Shown: positions 48,947 through 57,099 of the stretch, one piece after another
Numbering within the stretch: position 1 is the stretch's first letter
Layout: each line of letters begins with the position of its first letter
Origin: Sphingomonas sp. HMP6
Lineage (GTDB): Bacteria > Pseudomonadota > Alphaproteobacteria > Sphingomonadales > Sphingomonadaceae
Assembly (NCBI RefSeq): GCF_013374095.1
Contig: NZ_AP022672.1
Location: forward strand, 1,673,501 to 1,737,500
DNA: 64,000 bases
Direction of reading: 5' to 3'
Position numbers and translations under genes: made by a program
The notes under the pieces: generated by a model
The model's input: the letters and a program-made list of their open reading frames with translations, nothing else
Told to the model about the DNA's origin: nothing
Databases searched by the model: none

Positions 48947-49971
48947 GCGGCACTCCTGTCCGCGTCCTGATCGTCGATGACAGCCCGTCGATGCGGGCCG
49001 CCCTCAAACGGATTCTGTCCGCCGATCCCGAGATCGAAGTCATCGGCGTGGCCCCCGAACCCAATGCGGCACGCACGATGATCAAGGATCTCAATCCCGA
49101 CGTGTTGACCCTCGACATCGAAATGCCGGGGATGGACGGCCTGTCCTTCCTCGAGCGGATCATGCGTTTGCGCCCAATGCCGGTCGTGATGTGCTCGACC
49201 CTCACCGCGCGCGGCGCGGAGGCGACGATCGAGGCGCTGCGTCTCGGCGCGGTCGATTGCATCGCCAAACCGACCGGCAATCCGCTGGAGATCGAACTCG
49301 ACGCGGCACGCCTGTGCGCAACCGTGAAGGGTGCCGCACGATCGACCGCGCGCCGGGCGCCGGATCGTATCGTTCCGGTCAAACCGTCCGCTCCCGGATC
49401 GCTGCGCGACGTGGTAATCGCGATTGGCGCGTCCACCGGTGGAGTTGAGGCGCTGTTCTCCATCCTGAAGGCGTTGCCGAGCGACTGCCCGCCGATCCTG
49501 ATCGTCCAGCACATGCCCGCCGCCTTCACCCCGGGCTTTGCCGCTCGGCTCGACAAAGAATGCGCGCTGCGCGTCGTCGAAGCCAGTGACGGCACCCCGA
49601 TCGCACGTGGAACCGTCTATATTGCACCAGGGGGACACACGCACATGGAGCTTGCAGGCGGCATTCACGGTCGGATCAAGCTTCGGCCCAGCGATCCCGT
49701 CGGCGGACACCGGCCGTCAATCGATGTGCTTTTGCATTCGGTGAGCCAGCTCGGCGCAGCCGCGGTCGGCGTGATGCTGACCGGCATGGGGTCGGACGGC
49801 GCGCAAGGGATGCTCGCGATGCGGGCGGCCGGCGCGCGAACGCTCGGTCAGAGCAAGGAAACGTGCGTGGTCTACGGAATGCCGCGCGCAGCGTTCGCTT
49901 TGGGCGCGGTCGATCGGGAAGTCGATCTATCAGCAATGGCCGAGGCGATCCTCGGCGCTTGCCGCAAGTAA
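48943..49971 (+). CDS. cheB: Chemotaxis response regulator methylesterase CheB
   Basis: The 342-residue enzyme has a receiver domain with phospho-acceptor Asp58 in TLDIEMPGMDG and a C-terminal methylesterase domain. The catalytic Ser is in GASTGGVEAL, the His in VQHMPAAFT and the Asp in MLTGMGSDGAQGM. It removes methyl groups from MCPs when phosphorylated. Starts ATGA-coupled to cheR. Confidence 0.98.
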   Translation: MSGTPVRVLIVDDSPSMRAALKRILSADPEIEVIGVAPEPNAARTMIKDLNPDVLTLDIEMPGMDGLSFLERIMRLRPMPVVMCSTLTARGAEATIEALRLGAVDCIAKPTGNPLEIELDAARLCATVKGAARSTARRAPDRIVPVKPSAPGSLRDVVIAIGASTGGVEALFSILKALPSDCPPILIVQHMPAAFTPGFAARLDKECALRVVEASDGTPIARGTVYIAPGGHTHMELAGGIHGRIKLRPSDPVGGHRPSIDVLLHSVSQLGAAAVGVMLTGMGSDGAQGMLAMRAAGARTLGQSKETCVVYGMPRAAFALGAVDREVDLSAMAEAILGACRK

Positions 49972-49986
49972 GTTTGGGAGCGATCG

Positions 49987-50376
49987 ATGCCAGCCGCAGC
50001 AGCAATAAAAGTGATGGTGGTCGACGATCAGACCAGCATGCGCGCCATGATCCGCCGAACGCTGCAGGATCTTGGTTTCAAGGATATTCGTGACAAAGCG
50101 GGGCCGGTCGAGGCGCTCGGCGCGATCCGCTCGGATCGCGTCCACTTGATCATCTCCGATTACAACATGCCCGACATGGACGGACTCCAGTTCCTCGAGG
50201 AGGTCCGCAAGGATCCCGTGATCGGGAAAACCGTGTTCATCATGCTCACCGGCTCCGCCGATCGCGAGATCGTGCAGAAAGCTGCGGGGCTGGGTGTCAA
50301 CAACTACGTCGTAAAGCCGTTTTCCGCTGCCGCGCTCAAAGAAAAGATCGAGCGCGTGTTCGGCGAGTTGACCTGA
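49987..50376 (+). CDS. cheY: Chemotaxis response regulator CheY (second)
   Basis: A 129-residue receiver domain with strong Shine-Dalgarno (GGGAG). The acidic pair is at residues 13-14, phospho-acceptor Asp58 in ISDYNMPDMDGLQF, Thr in MLTGSADRE and Lys in NNYVVKPFSAAALKEKI. It is closer than the first CheY to the motor-binding type by the ending EKIERVFGEL. Two CheYs in one operon suggest one output and one sink, as known in other alphaproteobacteria. Confidence 0.96.
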   Translation: MPAAAAIKVMVVDDQTSMRAMIRRTLQDLGFKDIRDKAGPVEALGAIRSDRVHLIISDYNMPDMDGLQFLEEVRKDPVIGKTVFIMLTGSADREIVQKAAGLGVNNYVVKPFSAAALKEKIERVFGELT

Positions 50377-50380
50377 TCCG

Positions 50381-50902
50381 ATGCGCCGCGTCTCCATCAT
50401 CCAGGGTGAAAACCACGTCTCGGGCGAGCCCGATCTCATCATCTCGACGCTGCTCGGCTCGTGCGTGTCGGTATGCCTGCAGGATTCGGTCGGTCGCGTC
50501 GGCGGCATGAACCATTTCCTGCTCGGCGAGCCGGGCAAGGACGATCAGGTCAGCCACCGCGACATGGCGCGCTACGGCGTGCATGCCATGGAATTGCTGA
50601 TCAACGAGCTGATGCGCAGAGGCGGCGTCAGATCGCGGTTCCGCGCGCATCTCTACGGTGGCGCCAACATCGTCGCCGGCCTCGGCTCGATCGGCAGCAG
50701 TAATGCCGCCTTCGCCCGCCGCTTCATGGAGACGGAAGGAATTGCGATCGGCCATTGCGATCTGGGCGGCACTCAAGCCCGGCGCGTGGAATTCGTGCCG
50801 TACGAGGGCAAGGCACGCTGCCGCGCCGTCGCCGAAATTCCCAAGATCATCGCCGCACCGGTTCTGCCGGTCAGCAATGATGGCGATCTCGAGCTGTTCT
50901 GA
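50381..50902 (+). CDS. cheD: Chemoreceptor glutamine deamidase CheD
   Basis: The 173-residue enzyme has the catalytic Cys28 in STLLGSCVSVCL and His45 in GGMNHFLLGEP, with the Thr/Ser in a later strand. CheD deamidates receptor glutamines and modulates CheB/CheC-type adaptation. It starts four bases after the second cheY stop. The presence of CheD without CheC in the window is common in alphaproteobacteria. Confidence 0.96.
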   Translation: MRRVSIIQGENHVSGEPDLIISTLLGSCVSVCLQDSVGRVGGMNHFLLGEPGKDDQVSHRDMARYGVHAMELLINELMRRGGVRSRFRAHLYGGANIVAGLGSIGSSNAAFARRFMETEGIAIGHCDLGGTQARRVEFVPYEGKARCRAVAEIPKIIAAPVLPVSNDGDLELF

Positions 50903-50949
50903 TGAGCGCTCGACCGTATCTCCTCCCTCTCGAACGGGCACTATAGAGC

Positions 50950-51243
50950 ATGGCACATATCGACGATCTTGCCGCGTCGCTCTACGTGGCAATTGCAGCG
51001 GAAATTCGCGACATGCGCGCCCTGATCGAGCATCTCGCGGACACGCTTGTGTCCGACGAGGCGTTTGCGATGGCCTATATGGAGCAGCTCCAGACCTTCG
51101 ACCTGGTGATTCAGCGCGCCGATGAAAGCGCCGATCTGATCGACCGCATGGCGGGGGGATCGGGGTCGCTCGACGCGATCAGCAAGGTGCGTTTGGGCAT
51201 TGTCCAGGACAGGTTACGTTCCGCGCTATCGATCGCAGCCTAG
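50950..51243 (+). CDS. Uncharacterised small protein between cheD and motB
   Basis: A 97-residue, strongly helical protein (MAHIDDLAASLYVAIAAEIRDMRALIEHLADTL at 1-33). A central YMEQLQTFDLVIQRADESADLI segment with heptad-like spacing of Leu, Phe and Ile suggests a coiled coil or four-helix bundle, reminiscent of small chemotaxis adaptors or phosphatases that bind CheY, but I recognise no named family. It follows cheD after 47 bases and precedes motB by six, so it is surely in the operon. A role in chemotaxis output is inferred from context. Confidence 0.75.
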   Translation: MAHIDDLAASLYVAIAAEIRDMRALIEHLADTLVSDEAFAMAYMEQLQTFDLVIQRADESADLIDRMAGGSGSLDAISKVRLGIVQDRLRSALSIAA

Positions 51244-51249
51244 ACCGCC

Positions 51250-52119
51250 ATGGCCCGCTCCCCCAAGGCGAACCAACCAACGATCGTCATTCGCAAGATC
51301 AAGAAGGGCGGCCACGCGGCGCATCATGGCGGCGCGTGGAAGGTGGCCTATGCCGATTTCGTTACGGCGATGATGGCGTTCTTCATGCTGTTGTGGCTGC
51401 TCGCCAATCCGGACAAGCAGCGGTTGAAGGGACTGGCCGAATATTTCTCCCCTGCCTCACCCAACGCATCGTCATCGACGACGTTGACCAGCAATCCCGG
51501 CGATCAGCCCGGGCTGGGCGGCCGCACGCGCCGCGCGCAGGCGGACAGCAAAACCTCGACCGGGCAGCCCGCTTCAGAATCCGCCAAAAGCGGCATCTCG
51601 CGCGGCGGCACCGCCAACATCCCCGACGCATCGATGCGCGTGATGGCACAGGAAATGCGCGTCGCGCTGGAAGCCGCGGCGTCCGGACAAGGCGCGCAGG
51701 ATAGCATCAAGGTCGAGCCGGATCGTGACGGCGTGCGCATCAGCCTGATGGACACGGCGAGACGCCCGATGTTCATCGGCACGACGGCTGTGCTCAACCC
51801 CTTCGCCACGGCAATGCTTGGAGCGGTGACGCGAAAGTTGACGAAATCGGGCGCGCAAATCGCGATCGAGGGGCATACCGACGCCACCGGCGGGCAAAGC
51901 GAAGCGAACTGGCGCTTGTCGGCGGAACGCGCGCTGGCCGCGCGATCGGCAATGATCGCGGCGGGACTGACGCCGGATCGCTTCGCCGAAGTCGTCGCGC
52001 TGGCAGGCACGCAGCCGGTCTATCCCGGCGAGCCGACCCGACCGGAAAATCGCCGGATCACCATCGTCGCGCTGGGAGCCGCGCCAGCGCTGCCCAGCGA
52101 CGCCAGTTTCAAGTTCTGA
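51250..52119 (+). CDS. motB: Flagellar motor stator protein MotB
   Basis: The 289-residue protein has a basic cytoplasmic N-terminus, one membrane helix with the proton-channel aspartate in YADFVTAMMAFFMLLWLL (Asp36), a Ser/Thr-rich plug and linker, and an OmpA-like peptidoglycan-binding domain with IAIEGHTDATGGQ and RPENRRITIVAL. It pairs with MotA, from which it is separated by the whole che set. Confidence 0.97.
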   Translation: MARSPKANQPTIVIRKIKKGGHAAHHGGAWKVAYADFVTAMMAFFMLLWLLANPDKQRLKGLAEYFSPASPNASSSTTLTSNPGDQPGLGGRTRRAQADSKTSTGQPASESAKSGISRGGTANIPDASMRVMAQEMRVALEAAASGQGAQDSIKVEPDRDGVRISLMDTARRPMFIGTTAVLNPFATAMLGAVTRKLTKSGAQIAIEGHTDATGGQSEANWRLSAERALAARSAMIAAGLTPDRFAEVVALAGTQPVYPGEPTRPENRRITIVALGAAPALPSDASFKF

Positions 52120-52130
52120 TCGGGTCTTCG

Positions 52131-52574
52131 GTGAAAACAGCCCTCCTCATCCCAATCCTTCTGTCCGCCGGCGTCGGCGTCGGCGGCGGCGCGGCGTTCG
52201 GCTTGCGCCAGCTGCTGCCCACCCCGGCCGCAGCGGAGCGGCAAGCCCCGCGCCCGAAGATCGAAACCGCCTTCGTCCCCACAGGCAAGATTCTGGCACC
52301 GCTGGTTTCGGCGGATGGTCGCTTGGCCGGCTATGTATCGTTCGAAGTGCAGTTGGAGACCGCGGACGGTGACGTCGAATTCGTCACCGCCCGGCTGCCA
52401 CTGCTGATGGATGCAATCAACATGCGCACGTTCCGCACGCCCATGTCGAGTGGACCGGGCGGAATGCTTCCCGATCTCGCGGTGTTTCGCAAGGTCGTGA
52501 TGGCCTCCGCCGCCGAAGCGTTCGGCGGCAAAGTCGTGCGGCGCGCGGTGATCATGCAGGCGACGCCGGCATGA
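52131..52574 (+). CDS. FliL-like single-span protein, uncharacterised
   Basis: A 147-residue protein from GTG 52131. One N-terminal membrane helix (LLIPILLSAGVGVGGGAA) is followed by a periplasmic domain with FVPTGKILAPLV, YVSFEVQLETADGDVEFVTARLPLLMDAI and a conserved-looking C-terminal VVRRAVIMQ. This topology and the strand-helix order resemble FliL, which sits around the stator, but the sequence is divergent, so the assignment is tentative. It lies directly after motB and before the PilZ gene. Confidence 0.65.
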   Translation: MKTALLIPILLSAGVGVGGGAAFGLRQLLPTPAAAERQAPRPKIETAFVPTGKILAPLVSADGRLAGYVSFEVQLETADGDVEFVTARLPLLMDAINMRTFRTPMSSGPGGMLPDLAVFRKVVMASAAEAFGGKVVRRAVIMQATPA

Positions 52575-52621
52575 CCCCCGGCACCACCGCACCACCCCCG
52601 GTAGAAATAGGAGTTGCTCCG

Positions 52622-53272
52622 ATGACCCCATCGCCGCTCATGCCCAACGATAGCGCCATGGCGCAGCGTGAAGCCCGCCTGACGACGATCCTGTTGATCG
52701 CGCGTTTGTCCACCGAGAGTCGCGACGATCTGTGCCGCGTGCGCAACCTGTCCTCGGGTGGCATGCGGATCGAAACGCTCTCCCCGGTCTCGATGGGCGC
52801 GCGGGCGAGTGTCGAGCTGAAGAACGGCGCGACCGTTGAAGGCGTCGTCGTATGGTCCAAACACCCCGAAATCGGGCTGCGTTTCGATCAGCCGGTGGAT
52901 ATCTCCGAGTTGCTGAAGCCGCCGGTTCGCAATGCCGCGGCGCATTTGCCGCGTTCGCTGCGCCTGGCAACCCGCTGCCCGGTGATCGTACGACGCGACG
53001 GGCATCTCATGTCGGGTGTTCTGAAGGACATTTCGCTGGGGGGCGCGCGCATATCACTGAGCGGAACCGCGCGCGCTGGCGACCAGGTGATGCTGGGCAT
53101 CCCGGGGTTGGATTCGCGGCGCGCCACGGTCCGCTGGGCCAAATCCGGCTTGGTTGGTCTGGCGTTCTCGGAGGTAATCGCGTTCGAGGAACTCTCGCGT
53201 TGGTTGTCGACCGAACAGCGCCAGACGGCGGTCGTTGACGAACCCCTCAGCCCGACCCGCCAAAGCTCCTGA
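52622..53272 (+). CDS. Tandem PilZ-domain protein
   Basis: About 216 residues from ATG 52622, which has AGGAG eight bases before it; the frame also opens at ATG 52571 (ATGA overlap with the previous gene). Two PilZ-like domains occur: the first with RVRNLSSGGMRIE at about residues 37-50, the second with RSLRLATR and VLKDISLGGARI at about residues 115-150. The second keeps the R-x-x-x-R and D-x-S-x-x-G residues that bind c-di-GMP; the first lacks the arginine pair and may be structural. It ends the motility operon and probably adjusts motor function by c-di-GMP. Its last 26 bases overlap the end of convergent fliP. Confidence 0.85.
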   Translation: MTPSPLMPNDSAMAQREARLTTILLIARLSTESRDDLCRVRNLSSGGMRIETLSPVSMGARASVELKNGATVEGVVVWSKHPEIGLRFDQPVDISELLKPPVRNAAAHLPRSLRLATRCPVIVRRDGHLMSGVLKDISLGGARISLSGTARAGDQVMLGIPGLDSRRATVRWAKSGLVGLAFSEVIAFEELSRWLSTEQRQTAVVDEPLSPTRQSS

Positions 53273-53975
53273 TCAGCGACCCCGCAACCAGCGCCCACCC
53301 ATCGACCAGCACGAAAAAGATGATCTTCATCGGTAACGCGATCGTTGGCGGCGGCAGCATCATCATACCCATCGCCATCAGCACGGCCGACACCGCCAGA
53401 TCAATGATCAGGAACGGCAGCAACAGCAGGAACCCGATCTCAAACGCGCGGCGCAATTCGGAGATCATGAAGGCCGGCATCAACGTGGTGAGCGGCATCT
53501 CCGCGCGCGTCACCGGCGGTTGTCCCGACAGATCGACAAACATTTGCAGATCGTCATTGCGGACATGCTTCAGCATGAACTGACGGAACGGTTCGGACGT
53601 CCGCACGAACGCCTGCTTTTCGGTGAGCCTGCCCTCGGTATAAGGTGTCACTCCCTTTTCGTACGCCTGCTGGAAAGTGGGTGCCATGACGAAGAAGGAC
53701 AGGAACAGCGCGAGGCTGATCAGCACCGGGTTGGGCGGGACGCCCGGCGCGCCGATCCCGGTGCGCAGCAGCGATAGCGCCACGACGATGCGCGTGAACG
53801 ACGTCACCGTCATCAGGATTCCGGGTGCCAGGCTCAGCACCGTCAGCATCATGACGAGCGTGATCGCCTGCCCGGACACCGACCCCTTGCCGAGGTCGAC
53901 CGAGGCGGACTGGGCGAGCGCCGCCGTCGGCAGCATGACCGCCAGCGTAAACAACAGGATGCGGAGTTTACGCAT
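53247..53975 (-). CDS. fliP: Flagellar export gate protein FliP
   Basis: The 242-residue protein starts at ATG 53975 (MRKLRILLFTLAVMLP), which gives a signal peptide as usual for FliP. The conserved segments are SFTRIVVALSLLRTGIG, PVLISLALFLSFFVMAP and FMISELRRAFEIGFLLLLPFLIIDLAVSAVLMAMGMMMLPP. It forms the FliPQR export gate in the inner membrane. The upstream FliO gene overlaps its start by eight bases. Confidence 0.97.
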   Translation of the reverse strand: MRKLRILLFTLAVMLPTAALAQSASVDLGKGSVSGQAITLVMMLTVLSLAPGILMTVTSFTRIVVALSLLRTGIGAPGVPPNPVLISLALFLSFFVMAPTFQQAYEKGVTPYTEGRLTEKQAFVRTSEPFRQFMLKHVRNDDLQMFVDLSGQPPVTRAEMPLTTLMPAFMISELRRAFEIGFLLLLPFLIIDLAVSAVLMAMGMMMLPPPTIALPMKIIFFVLVDGWALVAGSLIRSFGGSG

Positions 53976-54984
53976 GCCGCACCCCTCGCCTGGCGGCGTG
54001 CGCCTTTCGGGCGGCCTTGCGGCTCGGCTTGCGTGACGTGCTGGAGCGCAGCGGCACGGGCGGATCGTGGAAAATCGGGGGTGCCGCCACGGCAAAGGCG
54101 GCGTTCGGGCCGGTCACCCGCCGGATCGTCGCTTGCACCTGGGCCGAAACGTGCCGCTGCTGGCGCGCCAGCAGGCGTCGTGCGTTATGCACAGTGCCAT
54201 ATGCCGCTCGGGCCGCCGCCCCCACCTGCATAAGTGCGCGTCGCGCGGATAGCGACAGCGGCGTTGATCGCCGAGCGAGAGATCGACCGACGTCTATCCT
54301 CAGCGCGTCGAACGATGCTGCTCGACGGACACAGCATTTGCCCATGGCAACAAAAGTTTCCAAGGGGTTAACCGCCAGGGGATCGACCCGCTTCGATCTC
54401 GCCCAAACTGCCGCACACGCGCCGCCAAGGCGCGCGCCCTGCTGGCGAGCGTCGCGCAGGATACGGCCTGCGATCGGTCGCAGCGCGATTGGCGGCGGGA
54501 TCGGTAAATCCTTGGCGCGTGCGCGTGCGGACGCGATACCGGCGACGAACCGCGCGACCATGCGTCCGAGTTCGCCACCAAAGGGACTGGCACGCTTGCG
54601 CGCGTGGTCGACCAGCGTGCCGAAACTTTGGCCGGCAGCGGCGAGCTCCGCGCGGAACTGCGGCACTGCACGCGGCAGCGCGTCTGCAATCGCTGCGGTG
54701 GCCGCGACGTCCGCCGCGTCTCGAACGACCGCGCTTTCAAGGATCAAATGCCCCTCCGGCGCGATCAGGATGAGGTGTTCGCGCCCGTCGCGGCGAAGCA
54801 GCGCAACTGAGCGGCGCGCATCCAGCGGCAACCGCTCGACCAGTTCGAGCCGGCTGACGCGCAACATGCCGGTCCGTCCCGGCAAGCGAATGTCGTACCG
54901 ACGCACCATCCACAGCGCCGCGCTCATTATGCCAAGGACGGTCGCGAGGCCGCCCAGGGTGCGTACGATCGATGCGAGATCCAT
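53968..54984 (-). CDS. fliO: Flagellar protein FliO with unusually long C-terminal extension
   Basis: The first 100 residues match FliO: a membrane helix (LATVLGIMSAALWMV), then LRVSRLELVERLPLDARRSVALLRRDGREHLILIAPEGHLIL. FliO helps assemble the FliP ring. At 338 residues it is roughly three times the normal size. The extension (from residue ~110) is very rich in Ala and Arg with no recognised fold and ends in a lysine/arginine/serine-rich tail (SRKPSRKAARKAHAARR). It could be a disordered cytoplasmic tail. The gene sits between fliN and fliP, as in other flagellar clusters. Confidence 0.85.
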   Translation of the reverse strand: MDLASIVRTLGGLATVLGIMSAALWMVRRYDIRLPGRTGMLRVSRLELVERLPLDARRSVALLRRDGREHLILIAPEGHLILESAVVRDAADVAATAAIADALPRAVPQFRAELAAAGQSFGTLVDHARKRASPFGGELGRMVARFVAGIASARARAKDLPIPPPIALRPIAGRILRDARQQGARLGGACAAVWARSKRVDPLAVNPLETFVAMGKCCVRRAASFDALRIDVGRSLARRSTPLSLSARRALMQVGAAARAAYGTVHNARRLLARQQRHVSAQVQATIRRVTGPNAAFAVAAPPIFHDPPVPLRSSTSRKPSRKAARKAHAARRGVRHA

Positions 54985-55220
54985 TAGCTGCGCGCCCGCT
55001 GGACGATCTCGGTCACCTCAAGCGACATCTGGTCGCCGTCGACCAGCACCTTCCCGCGCGCGACGAGTTCGTCATTCACATAGACGAGCGTCGGATCGTC
55101 ATGCCCGCAATCGAGCGGGATCATCGCGCCGCGGCCCATTTTCAGGATCTGCCGGATCGGTACCTGGGCCGAGCCCAGGACGACCGACATATCGACATAA
55201 ATGCTCTCGAGAACGGACAT
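54984..55220 (-). CDS. fliN: Flagellar motor switch protein FliN (short)
   Basis: The start ATG 55220 has GGAG nine bases upstream; longer readings add unrelated sequence. The 78-residue product is just the SpoA domain: YVDMSVVLGSAQVPIRQILKMGRGAMIPLD, then VYVNDELVARGKVLVDGDQMSLEVTEI. It forms the lower C-ring with FliM. At 78 residues it is close to the minimal SpoA size, with no N-terminal region. Its stop codon overlaps the fliO start. Confidence 0.93.
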   Translation of the reverse strand: MSVLESIYVDMSVVLGSAQVPIRQILKMGRGAMIPLDCGHDDPTLVYVNDELVARGKVLVDGDQMSLEVTEIVQRARS

Positions 55221-55242
55221 GGCCAAAAAGCTCCTTTCCATC

Positions 55243-55250
55243 GTTATAGG
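55243..55250 (-). promoter_or_regulatory. CCTATAAC promoter-like octamer before fliN
   Basis: Read on the minus strand, the octamer lies 22 bases before the fliN ATG in the divergent 114-base region shared with flgC. Confidence 0.45.
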
Positions 55251-55290
55251 AAAATCTTTCCGGCATACGGCCCGGGCTAGGCAATATTTG

Positions 55291-55298
55291 CCTATAAC
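55291..55298 (+). promoter_or_regulatory. CCTATAAC promoter-like octamer before flgC
   Basis: Located 36 bases before the flgC ATG. The two divergent octamers (55243 minus and 55291 plus) are identical in sequence, which makes chance less likely. A GG-N10-GC pair (ggcccgggctaggc) also lies just upstream, a weak sigma-54-like candidate. Confidence 0.5.
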
Positions 55299-55334
55299 GG
55301 GGAAGTGCGCCGAACGGGCGCCGGAGGCTGAACC

Positions 55335-55742
55335 ATGGATTTGAAAACGACGATGGCGGTTTCCGCATCGGGATTGCGTGCGCAATCGCTGCGCATGCGG
55401 GTGATCGCCGAAAATCTGGCGAATGCGGATTCGGTCGCGCGGACGCCGGGCGGCGATCCGTATCGCCGACGGCTCCCGACCTTTTCCTCCGAAGTCGACC
55501 GCCAGACCGGCGCGGCGGGGGTAAAGGTTGATTCGATCCAGTCGGACAAGAGCGACTTCCAGCGGGTCTATCAGCCGGGCAGCCCGGCCGCCGACGCCAA
55601 TGGTTATGTCAAGAAGCCCAACGTCAATTCCCTGGTCGAAGGCGCCGACATGAAGGCGGCGCAGCGCTCGTACGAAGCCAATCTCAGCGCGATCGAAGCG
55701 GCCAAGAGCCTGACGATGCGCACCATCGACCTCCTCAAATAA
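55335..55742 (+). CDS. flgC: Flagellar basal-body rod protein FlgC
   Basis: The 135-residue proximal rod protein has the N-terminal rod helix with SGLRAQSLRMRVIAENLANAD, the typical YRRRLPTF, and the closing helix with MKAAQRSYEANLSAIEAAKSLTMRTIDLL. Both helices pack in the rod. First gene of flgC-fliE-fliQ-fliR-flhB. Confidence 0.96.
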   Translation: MDLKTTMAVSASGLRAQSLRMRVIAENLANADSVARTPGGDPYRRRLPTFSSEVDRQTGAAGVKVDSIQSDKSDFQRVYQPGSPAADANGYVKKPNVNSLVEGADMKAAQRSYEANLSAIEAAKSLTMRTIDLLK

Positions 55743-55753
55743 GGAACCGGATC

Positions 55754-56071
55754 ATGTCGATCGGAGCATTAGAAGCAACTTCGGCCTATGGCCGCATTCT
55801 CGGCACGACCAAGATCCCGAAGATCGCCGAAACCGAAACCACGCCGGGCGCTGGCGGCGGCTTTGGCGGGATGGTCGAAAAGCTCGTTGCCGACGCCGCC
55901 ACCAACATGCGCGCCGCCGAAAGCGCCAGCGCCAAGCAAGTCGCGGGCAAAGGCGATCTGATCGACGTAGTGACCGCGGTCGGCGCTGCCGAAACCGCGC
56001 TCGACACCGTCGTCGCGGTGCGCGACCGGATGGTAAACGCCTATTCCGAAATCATGCGCATGCAGATCTGA
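55754..56071 (+). CDS. fliE: Flagellar hook-basal body protein FliE
   Basis: The 105-residue protein has AAGGA-type ribosome-binding sequence and the C-terminal FliE motif LIDVVTAVGAAETALDTVVAVRDRMVNAYSEIMRMQI. It links the MS ring to the rod. Position after flgC is usual. Confidence 0.93.
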   Translation: MSIGALEATSAYGRILGTTKIPKIAETETTPGAGGGFGGMVEKLVADAATNMRAAESASAKQVAGKGDLIDVVTAVGAAETALDTVVAVRDRMVNAYSEIMRMQI

Positions 56072-56077
56072 CACGCC

Positions 56078-56341
56078 ATGACTCCGTTCGACGCGATGGA
56101 GCTGGCGAAAGCCGGCATGATCCTGGTGCTGACGATCGTCGGCCCGATGCTGATCACCTCGCTCGTGGTCGGGGTCGTGATCGGCCTGTTCCAGGCGCTG
56201 ACCCAAGTGCAGGAAATGACGCTGACCTTCGTGCCCAAATTGCTGGCGATCGGGGTGGTGATGCTGTTGTCGCTGCCGATGATCGGCCATGCGCTGTCGA
56301 ATTTCATGACGCAGCTCGCGGCCATGATCGTGTCGCACTGA
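56078..56341 (+). CDS. fliQ: Flagellar export gate protein FliQ
   Basis: An 87-residue protein with two hydrophobic helices (residues ~16-38 and 52-75) and the FliQ core LVVGVVIGLFQALTQVQEMTLTFVPKL. It is the small subunit of the FliPQR gate. Six bases separate it from fliE and one base from fliR. Confidence 0.97.
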   Translation: MTPFDAMELAKAGMILVLTIVGPMLITSLVVGVVIGLFQALTQVQEMTLTFVPKLLAIGVVMLLSLPMIGHALSNFMTQLAAMIVSH

Positions 56342-56342
56342 C

Positions 56343-57095
56343 ATGGAATTGCTCCCGGTCGAAGGCACTGGCTTCCTGATCCTCTTCGTGCGGGTGGGGG
56401 CGGTGCTAATGTTGCTGCCGGTCTTCTCCGACGATGCCATTCCCGCCAAGATCCGACTGATGCTCTCGCTCGGCATGACGGCGGGCCTATGGGGTCTGCT
56501 CGGGCCGCGCATCATGCCGCTGGCGCAGAACAGCGCGGGGTTGCCCGGCATCATCATTGCCGAATTTCTCACCGGTCTTGCGATCGGGATGATCATCAAG
56601 ATCATGTTTCTGGCCGCCGCGATGGCGGGGTCGATCATCAGCTTGCAAGTCGGCCTATCCTCCGCATTGATCAACGATCCGTCGCAAGGCGGCCAGGCCA
56701 CGGTCCTGTCGAAACTGATGACCGTCGCGGCGGCGGTGGTGTGCATGGGCATGGGCGTCCATCACCTGTGGATCATCGCGATCGTGCATTCCTACGCGAT
56801 GTTCCCGGTCGGCGGACTGCCGCCCGCTGGCGACTTCGCGCAGCTCGCGATCCTCACCATCGGCAAGGCGATGAGCCTGTCGATCAGCCTCGCCGCACCC
56901 CTGCTGATCTACGGCATCGTCTTCAACATGGCGCTCGGCCTGTCGGCGCGCCTTGCGCCCGCGATCCAGGTCTTCTTCATCGCGCAGCCGCTCAACCTGC
57001 TGCTTGGCCTGGGGCTGTTCGCGATGCTCATCGGTACGATCCTGACGACCTTTGCTTCGGCGATGGTCGATTGGCTGCAAACGGGATTGGTCTGA
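56343..57095 (+). CDS. fliR: Flagellar export gate protein FliR
   Basis: The 250-residue polytopic protein has LFVRVGAVLMLLPVFSDDAIPAKIRLMLSLGMTAGL and the later QPLNLLLGLGLFAMLIGTIL region. Six or more hydrophobic helices. It completes the export gate with FliP and FliQ and interacts with FlhB, whose gene follows after four bases. Confidence 0.96.
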   Translation: MELLPVEGTGFLILFVRVGAVLMLLPVFSDDAIPAKIRLMLSLGMTAGLWGLLGPRIMPLAQNSAGLPGIIIAEFLTGLAIGMIIKIMFLAAAMAGSIISLQVGLSSALINDPSQGGQATVLSKLMTVAAAVVCMGMGVHHLWIIAIVHSYAMFPVGGLPPAGDFAQLAILTIGKAMSLSISLAAPLLIYGIVFNMALGLSARLAPAIQVFFIAQPLNLLLGLGLFAMLIGTILTTFASAMVDWLQTGLV

Positions 57096-57099
57096 CGAT

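Noticed and set aside
55260..55290. Sigma-54 (-24/-12) promoters before flgC and flgI
   Set aside because: Only the GG-N10-GC core matches, with weak flanks. In GC-rich DNA that pair is expected often by chance, so it is not listed as a feature.
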